Source: Proteobacteria bacterium ST_bin14
Lineage (GTDB): Bacteria > Pseudomonadota > Alphaproteobacteria > Sphingomonadales > Sphingomonadaceae
Direction: 5' to 3'
Length of the DNA: 64,000 bases
NCBI GenBank assembly: GCA_002083655.1
Contig: MSXR01000007.1
Span: 36,523 to 100,522, forward strand
The translations under genes were made by a program, and so were the position numbers. The notes under the pieces are model-generated. The model did not search any database and was not told the origin of the DNA. It worked only from the letters and a program-made list of their open reading frames with translations. Position 1 is the first letter of the stretch. Every line of letters begins with the position of its first letter. Below are positions 60,204 to 64,000 of the stretch, one piece after another.

Positions 60204-60779
60204 TCAACGCCCTTCAACAGAATCTATTGCGGAACACAATTGATAGTAAATATCAACCGCCTCAGGCGAAAGTTTCTGGTCTGGTGGCGCATGCCTGACG
60301 CCGAGTGACTTACGAAATTGAGTATGAGTAGGCAGCCGAATCTTAGACCCCATACGAACGAGCATGCTTTTAATCCGTCGACTCGTCCAGTTGACCCAGC
60401 GCGGTGACCGTTTCATAGGAAAAAACGAAAAAGCTCGGCCTAGACTAGTGTCTTGCAATACAGTTAACCTGGCTAACAAAGGTCCTACTATCGGCACTGC
60501 TGCACGACGTTCCAAAAGAATGAGTTGGGAAAGACCTTCAATGGTCGGAATGTCGTCACCCGACCTTGAAAGTCTCTGAAGTTCAATAAGGACCGATAAC
60601 TTTCCATGAGCGCTCAGGACTTTAACCAAACGCAGAAAATCCTCTAACGCGATTCTTTCTCCTACAATAGTCCACCAAGCGAAATGAACAAAGTCACCGC
60701 CCTCGGCACTCATCAACTCGCTAAGCGAGAAGGCGGGGCGATCATAACGTGACAAACTGGGTCGCAACTTGACCGCCAA
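60204..60779 (-). CDS. Unrecognised protein in capsule export operon
   Basis: 191-residue protein with no family I recognise. It has no signal peptide; the middle is hydrophobic (LSQLILLERRAAVPIVGPLLARLTVLQ) and the C-terminal half is basic (MKRSPRWVNWTSRRIKSMLV), so membrane association is possible. The frame opens at 60848 inside the kpsT-like gene, but a TTG at 60779 preceded by AAGGAGG at 8 bases is the better start, 13 bases after that gene's stop. Its place between the exporter ATPase and the glycosyltransferase suggests a role in chain assembly or export. Confidence 0.65.
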   Translation of the reverse strand: MAVKLRPSLSRYDRPAFSLSELMSAEGGDFVHFAWWTIVGERIALEDFLRLVKVLSAHGKLSVLIELQRLSRSGDDIPTIEGLSQLILLERRAAVPIVGPLLARLTVLQDTSLGRAFSFFPMKRSPRWVNWTSRRIKSMLVRMGSKIRLPTHTQFRKSLGVRHAPPDQKLSPEAVDIYYQLCSAIDSVEGR

Positions 60780-60792
60780 AGGAGGCACCTCC

Positions 60793-61452
60793 TTATCCAA
60801 CACGATAGACGTCCTGATAATAATTGTAGCCCTCATCAATATCGTCAAACATATTCAAACGCCCATCGTGAAGAACGCCGACTCGTTTACAATGATCGCG
60901 GATATACGGTGCATCATGCGAAACGATAATCATTGCTCGATCTGCACGACGTTCGAAAAGTTCGACGTGGCACTTCTGATGAAAGCGGGCATCACCGACA
61001 GCGACGATTTCGTCGATCAAAAAACATTCAAACTCAACGACCATTGAAATTGCGAAAGCGAGCCGAGCACGCATTCCAGAGCTGTAGCTGCGCACGGGTT
61101 CCTTCAAATAGGCACCCAGTTCGCTAAACTCTTCAACGAACGCTACTCGGGACTTCCAATCGAGCCCATAAATCCGGCATATAAAGCGCATATTGTCGAG
61201 GCCTGTCAGTGACCCTTGAAATGCGCCGCCAAATGCAAGCGGCCAGCTAACGGTCATGTCGCTCCATATTTCGCCCGAAGTAGGGCGTTCGGCGCCACTA
61301 ATAAGTCGCACGAGTGTGGATTTTCCGGCACCATTTCGTCCCAGAATAGCAATCTTCTCACCACGACCGACCGAAAAACTGACATCTTTGAGAACCGGAA
61401 CCAATCCTCCACGGGTCGAATACGATTTACTGACGCTTTTAACCATAATCAT
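60793..61452 (-). CDS. Capsule ABC exporter ATP-binding protein (KpsT-like)
   Basis: 219-residue ABC ATPase. Walker A is GRNGAGKST (38-46); the signature reads YSSGMRARLAFAIS, as in polysaccharide exporters, instead of LSGGQ; Walker B is CFLIDEIVAVGD; the H-loop is IIVSHD. It has no C-terminal carbohydrate-binding extension, so it belongs to the KpsT (group 2 capsule) rather than the Wzt type. It overlaps the permease gene by 4 bases. Confidence 0.92.
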   Translation of the reverse strand: MIMVKSVSKSYSTRGGLVPVLKDVSFSVGRGEKIAILGRNGAGKSTLVRLISGAERPTSGEIWSDMTVSWPLAFGGAFQGSLTGLDNMRFICRIYGLDWKSRVAFVEEFSELGAYLKEPVRSYSSGMRARLAFAISMVVEFECFLIDEIVAVGDARFHQKCHVELFERRADRAMIIVSHDAPYIRDHCKRVGVLHDGRLNMFDDIDEGYNYYQDVYRVG

Positions 61453-62267
61453 TCGGGAATTACCTTGCGACTGACGCGACGAGTCATTGCAAGTGCTATT
61501 AAGCTCAATCCGAGATTGATTGCCGTCAGGTAACCCATGTCATAATGCGCCCGTATCTGCGATCCAAAGAAACCCTCTCGCACTAACTCCACTCCATGCA
61601 CGAGCGGCAGAATTAAAACGATTCTCTGGAAATCGGGTGGCAGAGCATCGACTACATATGCAGCTCCCGACACCGGCAGCAAAAAATACGATATAGGATG
61701 CCAAAGCTTCTCAACGAACTCCGTTTCTTCGGCGAGAGCACCTAGGAAAATCGCAAGCGAGGCACCGAACCAGGCCAACATGATCCATCCCCAAATGACC
61801 TTCAACACGTCAACTGGCAGGCTCATCCAACCCATGAAGCTGAAAAATAACGTTAGAATAACAAACGAAAGCGTAGCACCGCCTGCTTCGACGAGCAGTC
61901 GGGCCGAAAATATATCTATAACTTTCACTTGTCGGTGATAAAGCAATGACAGATTTGGTTCGATGGCAAGAATGCATCGACTGGGCATGTTGCGCCACAA
62001 CAGCACGCTGGAATAACCGGAAACAGCAAAGGCCGTGATAGGTAGGTCAGAACCATGCGTAGACTTGAAGGCAGTCCATAACAACGTTACGCCAATCGTG
62101 AATAACATTGGTTCAACGAATAACCATAAAAAACCGATGTTATGACGCCCGAAACGCGTGAGAATCTCTCGGACGAAAAGCGCACTTATTACCCGGCGTT
62201 GCACTCGCCATGCTCGCGCCAACGTACGCGTACGTCGGTAATCAGCAGTTTCCGGCTTGGTACTCAA
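61449..62267 (-). CDS. Capsule ABC exporter permease (KpsM-like)
   Basis: 272-residue ABC-2 permease with six hydrophobic helices. It opens with a cytoplasmic amphipathic start (VISALFVREILTRFGRHNIG) and FLWLFVEPMLFTIGVTLLW. FLLPVSGAAYVVDALPPDFQ is the conserved loop near the last helices. It pairs with the KpsT-like ATPase and overlaps genes on both sides by 4 bases. Confidence 0.9.
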   Translation of the reverse strand: MSTKPETADYRRTRTLARAWRVQRRVISALFVREILTRFGRHNIGFLWLFVEPMLFTIGVTLLWTAFKSTHGSDLPITAFAVSGYSSVLLWRNMPSRCILAIEPNLSLLYHRQVKVIDIFSARLLVEAGGATLSFVILTLFFSFMGWMSLPVDVLKVIWGWIMLAWFGASLAIFLGALAEETEFVEKLWHPISYFLLPVSGAAYVVDALPPDFQRIVLILPLVHGVELVREGFFGSQIRAHYDMGYLTAINLGLSLIALAMTRRVSRKVIPE

Positions 62268-63427
62268 AGGTCGTGTTCACGCATTGCTGAAAATAGTAGA
62301 CTTAGAACACCCCATGCCGCCAGCCCAAGTGCGAAGACGGAAAATACTCCTCTAAGCCTCCGCGGTTCCAACGCCTTATCAGGCCGATTAGGCCGAACTA
62401 TGCGCTCGACATAGGCCTGTTGGCGACGGGCATCGTTATTTGCATTCTGTAAGGTAATCAGAGCATTAGCCAGAAGTTTCTCCGCATACTCGGCTTCAAC
62501 GGAGAGATAGGTATACTGCATTGATTTGGCGGCAAGTGAACTACGGCCCCCGGCTACCTTTCCCAATTCATCCCTGATCTGTCGATCAAGTGATGAAATT
62601 CTAGAGATCAGAACTGGAACCTGAGGGTTAGCCGGGGTGAAGGCTTGAAGCTGGACAAGCTGGGTGCGATTGAGAATTACTTCGTCTTGTAGTTTAGAAA
62701 TCATTTGTAATGAGATGCTTGCCTGCTTTTCTGGATCAATTACTGACTGGCGGTTGCGAAAAGCGGCGAGCGAGAACGCGGCGAGGCGCGCCTGCCGCTT
62801 TGCTTCATCGACTTCCTGCTGAGCATAGCGCACCAGATCCGTTCGGCTGCGTCCGTTTAATCGGTTTACCAGCGATTCACCCAGCTCTAAAAGTCGCGAG
62901 TTGATCCACTGCGCATCTTCAGGACGATAGGCCTTTACGACTAGCTTGGTGATCGAAGACTGGCTATCTTGGGAGATGGCGACATGGTTAGTGAAATACC
63001 TGAACAAGTCTTCCCTCGTCGGACTCCCCCCGAACGGAGACAGCCGATTAATACCATCGATTTCGGGGCGGGTAAACGCAGCGACCAAGCGTCCATCCTT
63101 ATCGAGTGCCTCCATCGCATCGCGAGAAAGGGCGTATTCTGCGACGGCACCCATCGCGCTACCACCAAGAGTGCCTCCGTCCGCTCCCGCCAAAAGAGAC
63201 GCAAGGCCGGTCGGCGCTTGTTTTCCTTGGGTTCGAACGATGAAACGCGATTCGGATACATATAAGTCAGACGCGATCAAGCCGAAATAAATGATCGCTA
63301 CCAGTGTGGGGATCGCTACGGTCGCGACGAAAAGTGGACTGACCCAAGCGGGCAGTGCGGTACGCAGCCTAACGAGCACAGCCGGCCGGAACCCTGCCGT
63401 ACGAGAATCCGCAACGATATTATGCAT
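62264..63427 (-). CDS. Capsule export inner-membrane adaptor (KpsE-like)
   Basis: 387-residue polysaccharide co-polymerase/adaptor of the KpsE/CtrB type. There is one helix near the N-terminus (PLFVATVAIPTLVAIIYFGL, about 31-50) and one at the C-terminus (VFSVFALGLAAWGVLSLLFS). Between them lies a large periplasmic helical part with coiled coil (DEAKRQARLAAFSLAAFRNR and RISSLDRQIRDELG). It links the KpsMT pump to an outer-membrane channel; the KpsD-like partner is not in the window. It is the first gene of the export unit, read leftward. Confidence 0.88.
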   Translation of the reverse strand: MHNIVADSRTAGFRPAVLVRLRTALPAWVSPLFVATVAIPTLVAIIYFGLIASDLYVSESRFIVRTQGKQAPTGLASLLAGADGGTLGGSAMGAVAEYALSRDAMEALDKDGRLVAAFTRPEIDGINRLSPFGGSPTREDLFRYFTNHVAISQDSQSSITKLVVKAYRPEDAQWINSRLLELGESLVNRLNGRSRTDLVRYAQQEVDEAKRQARLAAFSLAAFRNRQSVIDPEKQASISLQMISKLQDEVILNRTQLVQLQAFTPANPQVPVLISRISSLDRQIRDELGKVAGGRSSLAAKSMQYTYLSVEAEYAEKLLANALITLQNANNDARRQQAYVERIVRPNRPDKALEPRRLRGVFSVFALGLAAWGVLSLLFSAMREHDL

Positions 63428-63819
63428 TATGCCCTCGAAAATACCATCCCACGCCGGATATTTGGGTACCCGTCATGTTCGGCTAGGTCGTCGAAATATC
63501 GCTCACACCTAAATAAATCATGGTCGATGATTTCCAACGTCCGTCGTCTGGGGCCCCCTATCGGCGAGCGGCTCTGCAATTGCAACTCTCGGTTTTACCG
63601 CCGTCGATAGATTTTGGCCTGCTGCCAAGTGATAAGGTGGGCAAATGGGAATAGGCGCCGAACCGAGCCCCCCTGTCGGCGTTCCGAGAGGCCCCCTTAC
63701 GGTGCGGGCGGGCGCCAATACGGCGCGAACCTACCTTTCATCTGGCTTCAGCTGTGGTGCTTGAAGCGGTCGCTGTCGATGCCGGTCTTACTGCGCATCT
63801 CCCCGACGTGATCAAACGC
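63428..63819. other. Noncoding region upstream of the export operon
   Basis: About 390 bases without a convincing gene. They should hold the promoter of the kpsE-like gene; no clear promoter could be named. Next to the IS end, the minus strand reads FDHVGEMRSKTGIDSDRFKHHS and stop (about 63749-63820), possibly the tail of a gene cut by the IS, with no family recognised. Composition returns to GC-rich from about 63650. Confidence 0.45.
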
Positions 63820-64000
63820 TGACCTGCTCCCCAGATTGTCCGCGATTATAAGTTAGCCCTGTTCATGTTTTGGGCCTGTTTGGCCCGGATTGCATATTCC
63901 GATGGTGTGAGCCCGTCGAGGCTCGTATGTGGTCGGTGCTGGTTGTAATCCTCCCGCCATGCGCTGATGATCTCGCGGGCATGGCGGTAGCTGGCGAACA
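63820..64000 (-). mobile_element. IS3-family element, right end (continues beyond window)
   Basis: The terminal sequence TGACCTGCTCCCC begins at 63820 and is followed inward by the end of an OrfB transposase gene on the minus strand. The same terminus occurs at 56388. Confidence 0.82.
63846..64000 (-). CDS. IS3-family transposase OrfB, C-terminal part (partial)
   Basis: About 50 codons on the minus strand ending at TAA 63846-63848: FASYRHAREIISAWREDYNQ, HRPHTSLDGLTPSEYAIRAK and QAQNMNRANL. The segment AWREDYNxxRPHTSLDGLTPxEY is the hallmark end of the DDE integrase domain of IS3 OrfB. The gene enters from outside the window, so whether it is intact is unknown. Confidence 0.9.
   Translation of the reverse strand, partial: FASYRHAREIISAWREDYNQHRPHTSLDGLTPSEYAIRAKQAQNMNRANL

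Overview
The window looks like chromosome of a sphingomonad-type alphaproteobacterium. Codon use is GC-rich (roughly 60-65% by eye). The gene content fits: an Oar-like TonB receptor, DUF3297, an Mth938-like protein after secF, class I LytS/LytTR, and many short palindromic repeats of the kind scattered through sphingomonad genomes. The genus is inference; no rRNA is present.

Positions 1-10 kb hold a truncated penicillin-acylase family gene, an esterase-like hydrolase, hslV-hslU, an MDR oxidoreductase, tRNA-Pro(GGG), and a tightly coupled three-gene unit (YdhR-like protein, zinc alcohol dehydrogenase, hotdog thioesterase) divergent from a LysR regulator. A decayed second copy of the hslU 3' end lies just before the tRNA. 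Positions 10-26 kb are mostly housekeeping: yajC-secD-secF plus an Mth938-like gene, a DUF3089 hydrolase, a GT4 glycosyltransferase, manA, bamD, recN, a VOC protein, ligA and a large TonB-dependent receptor closed by two strong hairpin terminators. Positions 26-48 kb carry signalling and core metabolism: a PhnZ-like HD protein, a LytS-LytTR pair, a PEP mutase/ICL family enzyme, an EVE protein, a TonB-C-terminal protein, an exported SUMF1 protein, typA, an H-NOX gene coupled to a GAF-GGDEF-EAL enzyme, an SBF-type transporter, a TelA-XpaC pair, a CysQ-like phosphatase, pmbA, ubiA, fhs and an AIM24/TIGR00266 protein.

Positions 48-64 kb form a capsule/surface-polysaccharide locus. It begins with a Kdo synthesis trio (kdsD, kdsB, kdsA) and rmlB-rmlA. 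It then becomes visibly AT-richer and mosaic. An IS3 scar is followed by a four-gene overlapping cassette (acyl carrier protein, short-chain reductase, small AMP-forming ligase, hexapeptide acyltransferase). A knot of three IS remnants comes next, then gmd-rmd (GDP-D-rhamnose), a GT4 glycosyltransferase, one unrecognised gene, a KpsT/KpsM/KpsE-type ABC exporter, and finally the end of an IS3-family element at the window edge.

Taken together, manA plus gmd-rmd can feed GDP-D-rhamnose, rmlAB can feed dTDP-4-keto-6-deoxyglucose, and the Kdo genes could supply a CMP-Kdo linker. The ABC exporter would move the finished chain. The ACP cassette would make or attach an acyl decoration. That cassette, and the hslU relic, are the parts most worth a second look.
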